NCBI RefSeq assembly: GCF_954871325.1
Contig: NC_088779.1
Coordinates: forward strand, 26,274,869 to 26,338,868
Length of the DNA stretch: 64,000 nucleotides
Source of the DNA: Gordionus sp. m RMFG-2023
Lineage: Eukaryota; Nematomorpha; Gordioida; Chordodea; Parachordodidae
Direction of reading: 5' to 3'
Each line of letters begins with the position of its first letter. Position 1 is the first letter of the stretch. Under the pieces are notes generated by a model that searched no databases, was not told the origin of the DNA, and worked only from the letters and a program-made list of their open reading frames with translations. Below are positions 1 through 13,749 of this stretch, in pieces. A program made the position numbers and the translations under genes.

Positions 1-470
1 AAATTGATTTAAAACTACTGTTATTATGGAGATCGTCTTATTAGGAATGGTAAAATTGGTAAATTTTATTGATATATGAATGTTCTTTCTTAAAAATGGG
101 GAATCAATTTTTCCCAAATTAGTTCCAACCCATAATTTCTCGCCCTCCATTTGTATAATTTCGGCCTCAATATTTTTGGGGCTTAGATTAGATCTATCAT
201 TTTTATTTATTGGGATCAATACGTGATCCCCAATGCAAAATTTTATCTTTTTAATTTTATTCTTGTAAGCATTCTCTTGCTTCTTCCTATCTATTAAATG
301 AAATGAACGAAGGTAGTCTGGTTAAAATATTTTCGATGCTGTTGCCAATCGAGTTTGTAGTATAATTATCTTTCCATAATATTATATTTCCAATTTTCAG
401 ACCAAGTCATACCCATCAAGGCCAAGAATAACTTTCAGTCAAGCCATATTAAAATTAGCTTTTATTTAAT

Positions 471-1058
471 ACCCATATCAAAAAAAATATTTTTTACACC
501 TCCCCCCATCCCTACCCCCCTCCCCCCTAGAACGCCCATTATGGGGTAGAGATTGACCTCCAGTTGAATAGATCTCTTGATTAGCTATCGATTGATACCC
601 ATATCAAAAAAAAAATTATTTACACCCCCCACCACCCCCCAGACCAAGTCATACCCATCAAGACCAAGAATAAAGACATTCAGTCAAACAATATAAATTA
701 GTTTTATTTAATATCCATATCAAAAAAATTACTTTTACATCCCCTGTCCCCACCCCCTAGACCGCCCATTATGGGGCAGAGATTGACTTCCAGATGAATA
801 GATCTTTTGATTAGCTATAGATTGATACCTATACCAAAAAAAATTTTTTTACACCACCCCACCCTTACCCCTCTAGACCGCCCAGTATGGGGTAGATATT
901 GACCTCCAGTTTAATAGATCTTTTGATTAGCTATCGATTGATACCCATATCAAAAAAATTATTTTTTACACCCCCCCATCCCTACCCTCTGACCGCTCAA
1001 TATGGGGCAGAAATTGACCTCCAGTTGAATAGATCTTTTGATTAGCTATCGATTGATA
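471..1058. repeat. ~116-bp tandem repeat, about five degenerate units
   Basis: Each unit starts near ATACCCATATCAAAAAAA, runs through a C-rich block, then a segment like CGCCCATTATGGGG, then GATTGACCTCCAGTTGAATA, and ends GATTAGCTATCGATTGAT. Units begin near 471, 595, 714, 827 and 941. The second lacks the CGCCCATTATGGGG part and instead has a copy of the segment at 401-470 (ACCAAGTCATACCCATCAAG), so the array has been rearranged. No coding potential is seen. Confidence 0.8.
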
Positions 1059-1672
1059 CCCTATACTAGATATATCTTATATCATATTCATAAGACCAAA
1101 AAAAACAAAATTAAAAATTAAAAAACGCAACGAAACTCGTGGAAAACGCTTTTAAAATAAGATTCCACTTTATCACGATTAAAACGTGATAATTCTTAAT
1201 TTAAAATCCTAATTTTTTAGTTATCCCTTTAAATCCCGTGAAGATCCCGGATAGTCATGATCCCTTTAAAAATTACGACATATATATTTGGTTAGAAAAA
1301 TTAACGATTAGAATTATGTACTCTAGAAGAAAACCCCAAAGTTAGCAAGAACATTGGCTCATAAGAACCCCAGTCTCCCTTACTTATATTAAATATATCT
1401 TGCCCTTAATCATCCTCTTTTTTTAAAAGTATAATATAACTTTTGTTGAAGACCTCTAAACGGTTAAATTTAATTAAAAAAATAACACTTTTTTTTTGAA
1501 AATATAAGAAACTAATCATTTATTTAGTTAGTATCTTCTCTTTTTTTCTTCACCTTGCAAATTTTTTTTTATGAATAATTGGAAATAAAATAAATAATTT
1601 ACGAAGGTGAAAAATAAATTTAATTTAAATATAATAATATTATATATTTTCCATAGAAATGTAAATCTTTTC
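1059..1672. other. AT-rich stretch downstream of antistasin gene A
   Basis: No open frame or repeat is recognised. On the minus strand it is the 3' flank of the antistasin gene ending at 1673. A TTTATT near 1519-1524 (AATAAA on the minus strand) could serve as its polyadenylation signal. Confidence 0.4.
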
Positions 1673-2778
1673 TTAGCAAAGACACTCTTGGCATCCCTCT
1701 ATTAATTTTCTGCACCGCGGTAAGCATCCACCAATAATTGGTTCACAACGTACACCTTTCATTTAAATAAATATGTTTTTTTCCCCAATTATATTATTTC
1801 CAGCTGTTTTTTAATTTATTTTAGCTCTAATCTATTTACATTGTAATTCTTCTAAGTTATTTTTTGGACAAGTATATTAATTGATTAAATCTGACGAAAG
1901 TAAAAGGTAAAAAAATAGAGGATTTTGTATGTAAGGTTAAATAAGTATCTTTTTATTCAAAAAAATATAAAAAGATATGCTTCACTTAGGGTAAAAATGG
2001 TAGATTAAATATAGGAATCTAAAAATTCAATTATCATCAAGTTTTAAGTAAAATGTTACATACTAAAAGTAGAAAAGAATTTTTTTAAAAGAAGCTCAAA
2101 ATCTCGACTTATTTTTATACAATACCTTTGCAAGGACAAAGGGGACATCTCCTAAAATCAATTTGATGACCCCTTGGACATCTTGCGCTACAACGCAATC
2201 TTGGACATCTACCTATAAATTAAAATTTTTTAAAAATATAATATATTGTATTTAATTAAATCAAATAATTTAATAAGATCCAGATACATAATAGAGCGCA
2301 GACATAGTTTCAAATGATTTGAGGCTGTTATAAATTATTTTTTCGTGATAATAGTCAAAAGAATCAAAAAATTTAACCTTTTAATTTATAATATAGATTA
2401 AGAATTTTGAAACATACACCTTAATGATTACGAAATGTTCTTAAAGAGTAAAAATAAAAAAAATTCTCTTCTATATACAGATATAAAGCTAATAAAACAC
2501 AAAAACATCTAATGAATATCACACTTAAACTTGTTTCCACTATAAAAAATCTTATTAGGCCACAGAATAGAACTGCTGACAGAAATGAGGCTTAGAATTA
2601 TCAATCACAATCACAACAATTAAACGTTTATAAAAACTCTTAAAAGGAGATCATAATCTAATATAGTAGGAAATTAAAATATTTAACCTCCTCCAATAAA
2701 AATGACAGTTTGGGCTCTGTCGGGTAAAATCCAGAGAGAATTTAAACAAACTAATGTTACCCAGAAAAAGAAATTCAT
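1673..2778 (-). CDS. Small secreted antistasin-type protease inhibitor (gene A)
   Basis: Three-exon model: 2778-2688, 2212-2126 and 1755-1673, joined by two phase-1 introns with GT/AG ends; 86 aa, complete. Exon 1 encodes a hydrophobic signal peptide (MNFFFWVTLVCLNSLW...). Exon 2 is one antistasin unit, C-x4-C-x3-C-x10-C-x2-C-x-C, containing RCPRG, a middle Asp and the closing CPLCPCK. Exon 3 is a second unit, C-x6-C-x3-C-x6-C-x2-C-x-C, ending ...GCQECLC at the stop. Known of the family: antistasins are secreted canonical inhibitors of trypsin-like serine proteases, including clotting factor Xa in leeches. Exon number, phases and the lengths of exons 2 and 3 (87 and 83 nt) are identical in the gene at 13750-15686, so the two are paralogues. 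The target protease is unknown. The gene is too split to appear as one open frame; the signal peptide, phases and paralogue support it. Confidence 0.82.
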
Positions 2779-5700
2779 TTTTTTAAATAAAAAATTTAAA
2801 ACAAAACTTTATTATATTTTTTTTTACCAAGAAATGATAATCAATTGTTTACCATAATATATTTTATATTCACATATTTTTTGGAACATATTTTAGATAA
2901 TAATAAGTTATAATTATATAAGTAATATTCATATTAATGTTGGATACAGATATAGGTTATGATAAACAAACTTTAAGTGAACATTAAAAATTTACTTTTA
3001 TTTATAAAAATAACGCCAAACAAAGTACATAATAGTTAAGATTCCTGACTTTGGCAACTTTAATTTTTATCATTAATTTTACATTTTTTTTGTAGTTTCT
3101 TTAATCGTATTTTATGACTGAACACTTAATTAACTTCATTTGTTTTATTTTTTGGTATAATTTAATATATAAACTAAAAAATCATCCTCAAGGCTTAAAT
3201 TAAACGATTTTTTAATTAAATTATATTTTTAACTACCTCTTTATGATATTTTTTTTGATATATCTATATCGGCATATTTTATTTGTTTATATGAAGACAA
3301 TTTTTTATTATAGTGTTAGGGTTAGGTAAAAAAATTACTGTTGACCAAAATATGTATCAAAATCAGAGTACAATTTTAAAAAGAATTTTTATATATAATG
3401 TTAAGGTTTGAATTTAATTTTTCAGAAAAATCTAAAGACAAGTTTTAGGAAGATGTCACAAACTCTAGCATATATTTTACATCAAAATATAAATATTTAT
3501 TTTAATAATATAAAAGCATAAATATATAATTTTGGACTTTATTTAATAATTATTGTTTGCATATTTAATAAATTGATAAAATAATTTAAAATGTATGCAT
3601 GAGAATGCGTATTTGCAATTTATTTTTTAGAAAAATTACATCCTCTTATTAGGTCCAAGTCATTTTAAGAATATAGATTTTTTTGCACTTCTATCATTAA
3701 TATAATTATACAATATATTACATGTTATTTCTTATCAAACGTTACTGTTATATTTTTTTCCTCATGTCTAAATACCTATTAAAATCATAGGTTAAGAATC
3801 TCTTGATTTACTAAGAACACCTTTAAATATAAGATTGCTAATTTTAGCGATGATCAGACAATTTTGCAATGAACCTTTGTATATTATTCTTATATATCAA
3901 ATAATTTGGCTTATTAAAAAGATGCAAAAATTACAATATGACGGCAAAAGACATAAAAAAAATAGATAAAGAATAATTAATATATCACACTAATGACAAA
4001 GACACCCACTAAAGGATACAATATGCCTACAAAAAAGCCTTCATAATAATTTTAAAAAATTTAAAATAATTGCAGTTTTCCCCTCGTTCACCAAAGGTCA
4101 ACTAATTATTAAATTTTTACAATCACCACAGATCCTCATCTAAAGTTTGCTCCAGACCTATGTAAGAAACATTTCTTAGCTTTATCCAGGCAACAAGACA
4201 GACTGGGAGTTACTCTTAATTCAACATTCCGTTTAATTTCTTTACTAGAATGCTCTTTGTAGGACTCTTCCTCGATCCTTAACACAATAAATCAAATTAG
4301 TGATATTTCATCAATAATCCAACATTTCTCACATCAAGTTATGAATAGCTCAAGGTATTCCTAAGCCCCAACCTTTATTTACATTTTTTTCAAAGTAGAA
4401 TTTCTCATAGGAATAATTACTCGATTAGGATGTAATATCGTCACACCCTCATCTTGAAACAATATATTTTTTTATATAGGGGAAGACTGGGGCAATATGG
4501 CAGATGGGGTAAAAAGGCAAACATCTATAACTTCTAGTCTTCAAAGTGTTACTAATTGTTTCAAATTTAGTCAAAAGATATATTTTTACATATCTGCCAT
4601 ATGCTCACCTATTGGGAGCATTCAAAATATAATGATCCCGAACAATTTTTTAGCCCTTTTTACAACTTTTATTATTAGTAATTATTGTTTTGAGACAAAA
4701 GTAAGAATTTTATAAAATAACATTATCGTTAAGCCCCTTTTCTTCTAGAATATTAATTAGCATATTAGAAGAATGAACCGATACTGAATTCCAAATGCTG
4801 TAAATAATCCAGGAGATGGCCCAATGTTAACCAAAAATAACTATTAGCCGTTTGGGCTTCCATAATATAATTACGCTAAATATAGCAATATTATTTTAAT
4901 AATGGGCCGATAGTCAGCTCAGGTGACAGATATCATTATCAAAAAATAAGGGATCCAGGTAGCTGCCAACACCTAGTTACCAAGATTATCCTAGTGCTAG
5001 GCTCCAAAAACTTCAAAGAACTTAATTTGGATTCCGTCTATAGGTAATATGGCTGATCATGCCAGTGGAATGGATGGGTGACAATCAAACACACGCAATA
5101 ATTTATAACATAGATTTAGAAGGACGTCTACCGATTTATCGAGTTTTATCCCGGATAAGAGCCTCAACCCTAATCCTAGATGAAACTAACGGACTAGAGA
5201 AACGTATAGATAATTAGCTCAAGATGCTGACTCCGATATCATCAATAATAAGTTGAACTTATCAATAGAACCCCCAAAGGAAATAAACATAGTGGACCAG
5301 ACAGTCCCTAATGAGGAACACTTTGAATATAAATTTTTTTGGTAAAATCTACCGCGATTTAAAATTATATTAATAAATTGTCTTTCTTTATGTTACGTTT
5401 AATTGGCCAATCGTGATTTGGAAATTCTAAAGAGCAATAGTATTAAGGAAACGGGCCTTATATAAGATCGCATCCATATTACAGATTTATTCCACAAAAA
5501 TTTCAATTTGTTTAGTTAACTTTAACCTGTCCCTTAAAATTTCTGAACTTCTGTACTCTGTAATCACGATCTGTGTCCATAAGTTAGTTATACTTTTTAT
5601 CATTTTATATATACCCCTGTTTTTAATACTTTTTCGATAATTATCATTGTTGTTTATTTGAGTTTTACTTTTTGGATTAAAATTTAATAAAATTATTATA

Positions 5701-8700
5701 CAGGTAACTGAAATAAAACCGATAATTATAAATTCAATTTGGGTGAAGGGAGAAAAATTTTTTTTTAAAAAGGGGGTGGGGGGGGAATATTTGTATTCAA
5801 TAAAAAGAGCAAATATTGGATATAAATCTTTACTTAATCTGAATGGGTCCATTTTATTTAAGTCAGGAATATGGGTAACTTTATTGTGACCACTAATTTT
5901 TTTTTAAATATTCATAATTAATAAATGTTATCACAAAAGAACAAATCACAAGCCATTTAACTCCGATCCCCCCTGCGCAGTAATGGGGACAACTAATATA
6001 ATTTTTTTTAAAATTTGCAAACTGGTTTTATAAAGATTTTGGGACAAGGGTGTGAATATTCATCGATAAAATTTATTTAAATTAAAAAGCAGATAACAGA
6101 TGTTATATTTAACTATTTTTTTTAAAAAATCAGTTTTATTTATTGTAATATAAATAAAATTATAACGGGAGCCGAAATGACGTGTCAGCAGCTGATGTGC
6201 ATTCAACAATGCTTCAAAATGTATTTTAACGAATGAGTCTTTTGCTAAGTATCACATGACAATGGCATGACCACATTTTTTTCTGTCCACTGCCATATTG
6301 ACATAATCTATTGCTATAAAAATTTGAATTGATTGTTCTTTCACCAATCACAAGCCAATAATTGACGAAATTTCTGGTACTTTTGTGCTTCGAATGTTAA
6401 GAACTGTTTTTTCATGAAAAATATTATTATAGTTGCAATTTTTTTTTCAAAAGTGATATCATAAATTATTGCTAAACATAGATTGCAAGTATACTAGATA
6501 CATTTAGAAAAAATGGCTAAATGTAAAGATAAGAACTAGCTAAAAATTTAATTTATATAAATCTTATGGGATTCTGAATTATTTTACATTAACTGAGAGG
6601 ATTCTTAAATATTTGAAAAATTTAAAATGATCTCCAACATTTGGAGAATGTGTGAAATAATATAGATGAAAGATCTATATAAAAATTGTTCTAAGTTGAG
6701 AGTATTTTTAAAATTTCTAGCAAAATTGTCTGAAATTAACAATAGTGGATATTTTATACATGTTAAAATACATTAACATGGGAAATCAGATACTTAATCG
6801 CTCCTCTGTAAACGATTCAAATCGTGAGAATCGGAAACCCAATGAATTTCTTATCCCAATTCGACATTATACCTAGTATATATTTTATTAAATATATATT
6901 TCTTATATATATAGGGGAAATGTGATGGCCATGTTTTTGCTTTTTTAAAAAAAAGGTATTAAAATTTATGTTTAACCAAACAAATTTTATATCAATGTGT
7001 AGCCTAAATATTAATCTTTATAATAAAATTAAAATCAAAGCTCTATGTATAATAGTTTATGAGCTAGATGAGGTTATGTGAAAGTTGTTTTTCTGGCCAG
7101 TCAAAACATAGTTGAATGGCATATATTATATGTTAACTGACCATAATATATTATATAAGAATTTTATTATAAATATAAAATAATACAATATGAATTACTT
7201 GTAAAAGACTTATATTGATATTTCTACATTTTTTAGTTATATAAAAAATTAATTATACACTAATTTAATTAGTATCAAAATCTCAATTTATTACCACATC
7301 TATTTAATGATAATATTATAAATTAATATCTTAATTATCATTTTACTAAACATTCTTAAGCTTGCTCATCATTTTATTTCACCAAATGTTGTTTTGCAAG
7401 AGCTTTTCATTTTAATATGAATATGTGAATCTGCGTATTGTGACCAATCAATACATGGCTAGTCAATACCCACCTTTCTATTATTATTAAGCGCCTTATA
7501 TGTCTATTAAATAAAGCTTTTAAAGTCTAATTTTTTGTGTGAATAATGCTAAATGCCTAATGATAATATTTATATAAAATATAAATAATATTAGTAATAT
7601 TTTCACCAAACAAAATGTGTAAGGTGATTTTTCCAGAAAGAGGTAATAACAGTTTATTTGAAATATTTTTTTATTGAATTGCTATATTCAATAAATGAAC
7701 TTAGGTAAGGTACATATCATAAATATACACATTTTGACCAATTTTGAGAGAAGTTGGTCCAATAGATAAAAAGTTAAAGGGTGGTGGCCAGTTTTCAACC
7801 ACCATTTAAGGCACATTTCCCATATATATAAGTTATAAATTTTACACATAATTTAAATTTTTTCCACGATATTTAAACATTTTTTTTAAAAATAAAGTCA
7901 GATAATTAGTTCTAATATAGAAATATTCCGTTTTAAATAAAACCTCAATATAAAATAAAATTTATATTTTTAATTTTGTTGAACCCTGGCTTGCTGTTTG
8001 CACTAAATTAAATAAATATTTGATATAATTATCAAGATATACTCAACTCATGGAGCTCACGGAATTATTTAATTAGATAAAATATACTCGACTAAAAAGA
8101 TATGGGTACTGTTTAATTGAAGGTTAGAAAGATATGGATTAGGGTTAAGATATGATAAAAATTATTTTAAATAAAAATTTAAAATTAACTTGCCAAGTTT
8201 GATAGGTCATGTGATTAAATTTACTTGAGTTGTATTGTAAGACACATGTAATATAAGCGATTTATTTGAAGATTTTACACTTTCTAATATTTATAGGACG
8301 AGATCTTATATATCATTACAATATGTAAACATAAAGTCGTAACAATATTTATTCGAATCTAATTATACAAGGCTAGGCTCAAAATATATAACTATACTCA
8401 ATTTTATTTTATTATATTTAACAAAACATCAAATCGAAGCCCTATTTTTAAGGATTTACTTGATGAATAAAACTTATATTAAATTATATAATATTATTTG
8501 TTGTCTTATTATTTTTTTTTAAAATATAGCTGTATTATTGATATTTACACTTTGAATAAAAAAAATTTTCCCGAGAATTCATTAACGAATTAGGGAGATC
8601 TTTGTATGATATTTTTTTTTAAATAAAGAGGGCAACATAGGCATTGTGTTATTACAGAGAATATCTTGAAAGCCACTCAATTCACTTCGCCCTTATGATT

Positions 8701-9097
8701 ATATTTCTAAAATCCTTCCATCATTTGCTGTTCAGCGGAATTCAAGAGACACTTTTGTCTAGTGAATCTTATCAAGACTGATCGTTGGACAAGGCTCCTG
8801 ATCAAAGATATTTGAAGGAATACCCTATACTTTATATTTAAATCCTAAGCAATATTTATAATAATAATTTACAAAATATTGAAACTAATATTTTATTAAA
8901 TTTTGGGAATCAAATACTGATATTTTATTAAAAATATATTATATTTCTAGGTATTAAAAATAATGAATTTAATTTCTTTGTAAAAAATAATACATGCGAG
9001 TTTCAGCATTTTCTATGATTTCATTATCCAGCCTAAAAACAGGATAAAATAAATTAGGCTAATATTATAAAATCAGTTATACTTCAATTTTAAAAAC
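2779..9097. other. Intergenic AT-rich region, no supported gene
   Basis: Mostly low-complexity A/T sequence. 4730-5340 is less AT-rich and contains a short open stretch at about 5087-5213 on the plus strand that I could not assign. The minus-strand open frame at 5487-5852 has one hydrophobic segment but crosses homopolymer runs and has no homologue I recognise. 8634-8830 is also less AT-rich, without a clear frame. The 5' flank and promoter of antistasin gene A must lie just above 2778; no clear TATA box stands out from the AT background. Confidence 0.4.
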
Positions 9098-10797
9098 CAG
9101 GCGCGTAAGCGGGGGGCATGGAAACAAATCCCCCCCCCCTAAGCCAAAAAATGCATATGCCGGATATATTTTTCAATTATATTTATTAATATTTATTCCT
9201 ATCTCTTATTAAATATATATTTAATTACATTTATTATCACATTAATAAGTTATTTTATCCATTAATTTCGATTTCAAATTTTTCAGCGTAATATTTACTT
9301 ATTATTTTCAAATTTTTAGTGGCGTAATATTTATCTACCATTTTCAAATTTCTAGTCAAATAATAATTATTTCTGAAATTGTCCAACAAGGAGAAAGAAA
9401 TTGCAAGTTTGTCTAAAGAGATAGAGTCTCCGCCATCAAGCAGTAACCAAATTTTTTTTCTCATTAGAATGTATTATTTAATTATACAACTATATGTAAT
9501 ACTTTTCAAAAACATGACATTGACTTGATTAAGAAGATGAGAATAGCGGAGAGCATTTTATTAGAACTCAAGGAAATTAGGGATATTTCTTATTTTATAT
9601 ATTATTGTTGAGTCAAGAGCTATACGTGTTTAATATTTGTCTCCCTCGACTTGCAGCAAGGCAGCTCATTTAAAACATTAATATATAATCAGTACAAGAG
9701 TATTATAAAACAAATATCCCCTCTCTTAGATACATTTTAACCCAAATAAATGAATGGTTTTTAATTCATCATGCAGCACTTAAATCTGCAGATATTACTT
9801 CCACAAAAGCCTTCCCAATCTTCAGATGGTGATAGATAAAAAATAATATTTATTTGAGGCCTTATTAGCTGAATAACTATGTTTAAAAGATTAACTAAGA
9901 TATAGTCCCAAAAAATGCTATGGATGCTTTGTATAATTTCAAACACATTTTAGATTTTATTCCCAATGTATTAAAATGATTATATATATATATATTAGCA
10001 ACTCTTCCCATTAGTAAACCAATGAGAGAACATTCTCTTTTCTAAGAAGAATAACAGAGCCCTGCAGAGGTACCATTTGCAGGGCACAGCCCGGATTTTT
10101 TTAAAATATTTTTTAATTATATTTATTTTTGATTTTTATAGCTAATAATAACGATTTCAAATATAGGCTGTTTTAAAATATACAGCCCGGCCCAGATATT
10201 TTTTTTAAAAAAATCTTCAGGCCCGGCCTGAGTGTTTTTTTAAAAAATTCAGACCCAGCCCGGGTTTTTTTTTAAATTTCGTGCCCGGCCCGGTTATATT
10301 TAAATAAATTAAAATACGTCCGACCTGGGGGTCTGGCTTGCAGGCCTCTGAAAAATATACAGTACAACTTCTGAAAGTAGATTGAAAGGTTTGGATCTTT
10401 TGAATATTCATAGGCATTTGACGACAAGCAAGGATGAGATAATTGAAAAATTAGCTCAATCCCAACGAAGATTGGATTTTACATTGTAAATATATAACAT
10501 ACAAAATACAATTATTCCTAAGAAACATGTTAATTAATTTATATTTCCAACATTTAAATTTTTTATACTTTATATATAAATTTTAAAGGCTCAAAAATTC
10601 AAATTTTTATTTTGGGTCATTTAAGTTCTTTACATATAATTTTTTTATAATTCACATTGATTTATAATTGTGTATTAGAAATAATTATTAGTCCTAATAA
10701 ATTTATGCTTGATATTTTTAAAAAACAATAATATTTTTTAAAAATTTTTATTATCCCCCCCCCCTCCCCCCAGACCAAATTCCTGCGTACGCGCCTG
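9098..10797 (+). mobile_element. Decayed hAT-type DNA transposon, interrupted by a MITE
   Basis: Ends are inverted: CAGGCGCGTAAGC at the left (9098) and GCGTACGCGCCTG at the right (ending 10797), each next to a C- or G-homopolymer. The 8 bp outside are TTAAAAAC and TTACAAAA, a plausible worn target duplication. Near the right end the plus strand shows hAT dimerisation-domain remains: LATLPIS at about 10000-10020, then, beyond the MITE at 10055-10350, SESRLKGLDLLNIHR at about 10374-10418 and on to about 10488. At least one frameshift lies in ...MREHSLF (family pattern ERSFS). It is inactive and older than the MITE inside it. Confidence 0.68.
10055..10350. mobile_element. Short non-autonomous hAT-like MITE with GGCCCGG-rich ends
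   Basis: Left end CAGAGCCCTGCA, right end TGCAGGCCTCTG: inverted repeats with one mismatch. Inside, GC boxes (GCCCGGCCC, GGCCCGGCCTG, GTGCCCGGCCCGG) alternate with T/A runs. It splits the transposase remnant of the hAT element at 9098-10797, so it arrived later. The minus-strand open frame at 10217-10417 reads through these boxes and is not a gene. A much longer element with the same boxes lies at 56765-58072. Confidence 0.65.
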
Positions 10798-11588
10798 TTA
10801 CAAAAAACATTAATATCATCTCAATTTTAGCTTTATTCCATAATATCCTTTTCTCTCAATAAAAATTTACTCTAATACATAAGGTTCCTAAAAAAATGAA
10901 AGCGTAGCTGATGTATAAGAAAGTTTTTTAATTTTTTCGTTCTTGAGCAATTTTTCCCAATAGTAAGGTATGTATAAAGTAGACGAGCCTTGATATATTA
11001 GTTAAAGATTTAGCGATCTCGTTCGACTAAATTTAATCCTTTTATTAATTTAATAATCTAAATTACCTAAATTAGAATAACATGTAAACTGCATATACGA
11101 TAACTATTGCGTTATGCCTTCAATAATAATCAAATAATACTTTTGGAAATCAAACAGTTCGTGGGAGAATAATTTTATTAAATTCAAAATAAAAAATAAA
11201 AAGCACCTATTCTGCCTAAAAAAACCTATTTATACCATATAATTCAATAAATAAAAAATAATTCTCTAAAATTAATATAACACGACTCATCCTGAGTTTT
11301 ACAATCTAAAGTCAAACAAATGCGCCCATGTCATCAAACCAGATTATTGAGCATGATTAAAATGTAATGAATTTACAAACAAACAAAAATATATACCAAA
11401 ATAATAATAAGAAAACCTCAAACATGACAATAACATATTTAGGAAAAAAACAAATAAATAATATGACGGCCATGAATCTTTAAATAATTTAAAATTATAG
11501 TGCAATATTTCGAAGCTGATTTTTTGTTTAATCACTACAAGATATTGTTTTTCTTTGTCTCTTATGACTAATTTGTTTGATTAGGGGA

Positions 11589-11815
11589 TTTAGCCACTTT
11601 ATAGCGGGTCTAGAAGTTATGATACATGCTTGTAAACTGAAAGTCCCAGGTTCAATCTTGGAAAGGAACTAAAAATTTTCGGGTTTTTTTCCCGATGACG
11701 TATGTGTACAGGCATATGATAAGATGATTCTCTGAGCCGAGATATGCCACCCCGGTCACCGACAGGCTTGGACAGCCGGGGGCTAGGATACAAGCCCAAT
11801 AAACCAAAAAAAGGC
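11589..11815 (+). repeat. tRNA-like SINE or LINE 5'-end copy, plus orientation
   Basis: About 225 bp that recurs on the minus strand at 41885-42085 with high similarity. It opens with a tRNA-like block (AGCGGGTCTAGAAGTT ... CCCAGGTTCAATC, a good B box), continues through TTTTTTTCCCGATGACGTA, CACCCCGGTCACCGACAGG and CAGCCGGGGGCTAGGAT, and ends AATAAACC followed by an A run. The A-rich end suits a retroposed copy. The minus-strand open frame at 11617-11799 is an accident of this repeat. Confidence 0.65.
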
Positions 11816-11899
11816 CAGCTAAATTCGTGGGTCAGATGATAACGATTTCTTGGCCAGCGCTAGGAAGATGGTGACCTTGGTGGCCGCTCAAGCTCAATG

Positions 11900-12140
11900 T
11901 TTACCAATACAATGGACTTGATAACGATACTCCGGTGGGAGATTCATCGGGATTGATACTCGGGTGTGGATGATCAATCTTACAATGGAATTGATAAGTA
12001 TACTCCGGTGTACTCCGGTGGAATATCCATCGATATTGATGCTTTGATGTGAGTAATACGTAGGATATCTGTCGATATTGATACTTCAGTGTGAGACCAA
12101 AATACAATGACCTCGATAGCGATACTCTGGTGGGAGATCC
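11900..12140. repeat. Degenerate short tandem repeat with ACTCCGGTGGGAGAT
   Basis: Units of roughly 75-85 bp recur: ATACAATGGACTTGATAACG, ACTCCGGTGGGAGATTC, ATCGGGATTGATACTCGGG and so on, repeated with changes near 11909, 11978 and 12100. The overlapping minus-strand open frames at 11901-12107 and 11980-12318 are by-products. Confidence 0.6.
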
Positions 12141-13749
12141 AAATGGAATCGATCAGAAATATAAAAATAGATAGTATGAGTAATAAAGTGGAGAGAGATT
12201 GAAGGAGCTTGCCACCAAAAAAGTAAAAGCTAAAAGGAAAAAAAAGCCTCTTTCCATGAGTAGTTGTTGAAACCACAATGGGTATAAATATATTGTTGGA
12301 TATTTTTTGGAATTCCATATTTTTCGTTATACATAGTAGATCGTAATTATTAATTTGATGGGGTGAAAATGTCTATACATATAAAGTCCAAATAAATATG
12401 TTTTTCTATGTCTGTCTAGCTTTTCAATCACAATTACTCCCACAGCTTTTACAGTTGTAGGGTAGAGATATGTCTAAACCAGGCCTGATAGTCAAAGTAG
12501 CCAAAGTTCTTTATTTCTCAATAAATTATTTAACATGGTTGGATAAGCTTCTAACCATTCGTGTCCTGTATCCATTGCCAGTAAACGAAGGTTAGACACT
12601 GTGTGTCATTGCTCGAGAGTAGAATAGAAGGAGCGTGACACGGTGCAGCATCACAATTCTTTTGTAAATCTGAGAGTGGATAAATTGCACCTAAGGATAT
12701 GTTAGCAGACCAGAGTTGCATTACAAATAATTGTTTAACACGGTATCCTTAAAAGGTTTAATTAATTTGAGAGATTTTTATTTTTAATAAATATAAAATT
12801 AAAGAAATTAATGCAAGGGGAAATAGCGATCATAGGCCAAAACTGGCGAAATTTGTTGGTAAAGTGGTTTGTAACCATATATTTTTGTAAAATTTAAGGT
12901 TGACTATATTCTCAATATCGATTTAAATTTTAGTTAATATTTTATAAGTATATATGGAAATAAACAGGAACCAGATGATCTGAGGCAGAATTGCATTTTG
13001 AGAATGTTAAAATTTCAAATTCAAATGATGAGTATTTCTTTTGAATAAAGATTGGAAAAATGCTTGGATACTGGAGATCTCCAACTGGTGATCCGATAAC
13101 GAGGATTTAAATTAGTAGTTGTGTATCAATATTTATAATTTAAGGACAAATTTAGTTGAAAAATTCAAAATGATAATATCTACAGCTTTAATTATTTCAC
13201 TAATAAGACCCGATAATGTGGCATCATTCAAATACCAAATATTGGGATCGAGATTACAATTGGTTTTTATATTATGAATGATGTGTTTATAGCTAAGCAG
13301 ACCCTTGTTTTATTCCTCATGCTGAAAGGATAGTTTGATTGCCATATCGTAATATGGTTGGGGTCACCTAATTCTGTTTAACCTAGGCCAGACACCTCTT
13401 GAACTAAACACCCTATTTTGGTTTGTTTTAAATTTTATGGTGGCATTGTCATTTTTTCTATTTTTTTTTCTCGTATATTATATTTTCATTGTTTTTTTAG
13501 GCTGCTTAGTCTAAACTAAACAGCCGTCTAAACAGCCGCTGTTTAGTAATAAGCCGAACCAGGACACGGCTCGAAGACTAAATTTCTGAAAAAATGAGTA
13601 TTTTCTAAAAATTAATGATAAATAAATTAAAGGTTATGTCGCAAAAAATGATATGATTGAAATGGATAAAAATTATATTATATCACGAGATATGACAGAT
13701 AGTTTTTTTAAAAAAGTATATGATATATAAATTTTACTTAGTGAATTTA
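12141..13749. other. Intergenic, no gene seen
   Basis: AT-rich with some less biased parts (12360-12720, 13280-13570). A small palindrome-rich piece at 13500-13560 (CTAAACAGCCG repeats) may be a MITE remnant. No open frame with family features is seen. It is the 3' flank of the antistasin gene ending at 13750. Confidence 0.4.

Noticed and set aside
5487-5852. 121-aa minus-strand frame with one hydrophobic stretch
   Set aside because: Runs through homopolymers (poly-G/poly-A), shows no family motif and no splice context; chance in AT-rich DNA is more likely.
11589-11665. A functional tRNA gene
   Set aside because: Only the B box is good; the stems do not pair as a cloverleaf and the block is part of a dispersed repeat.
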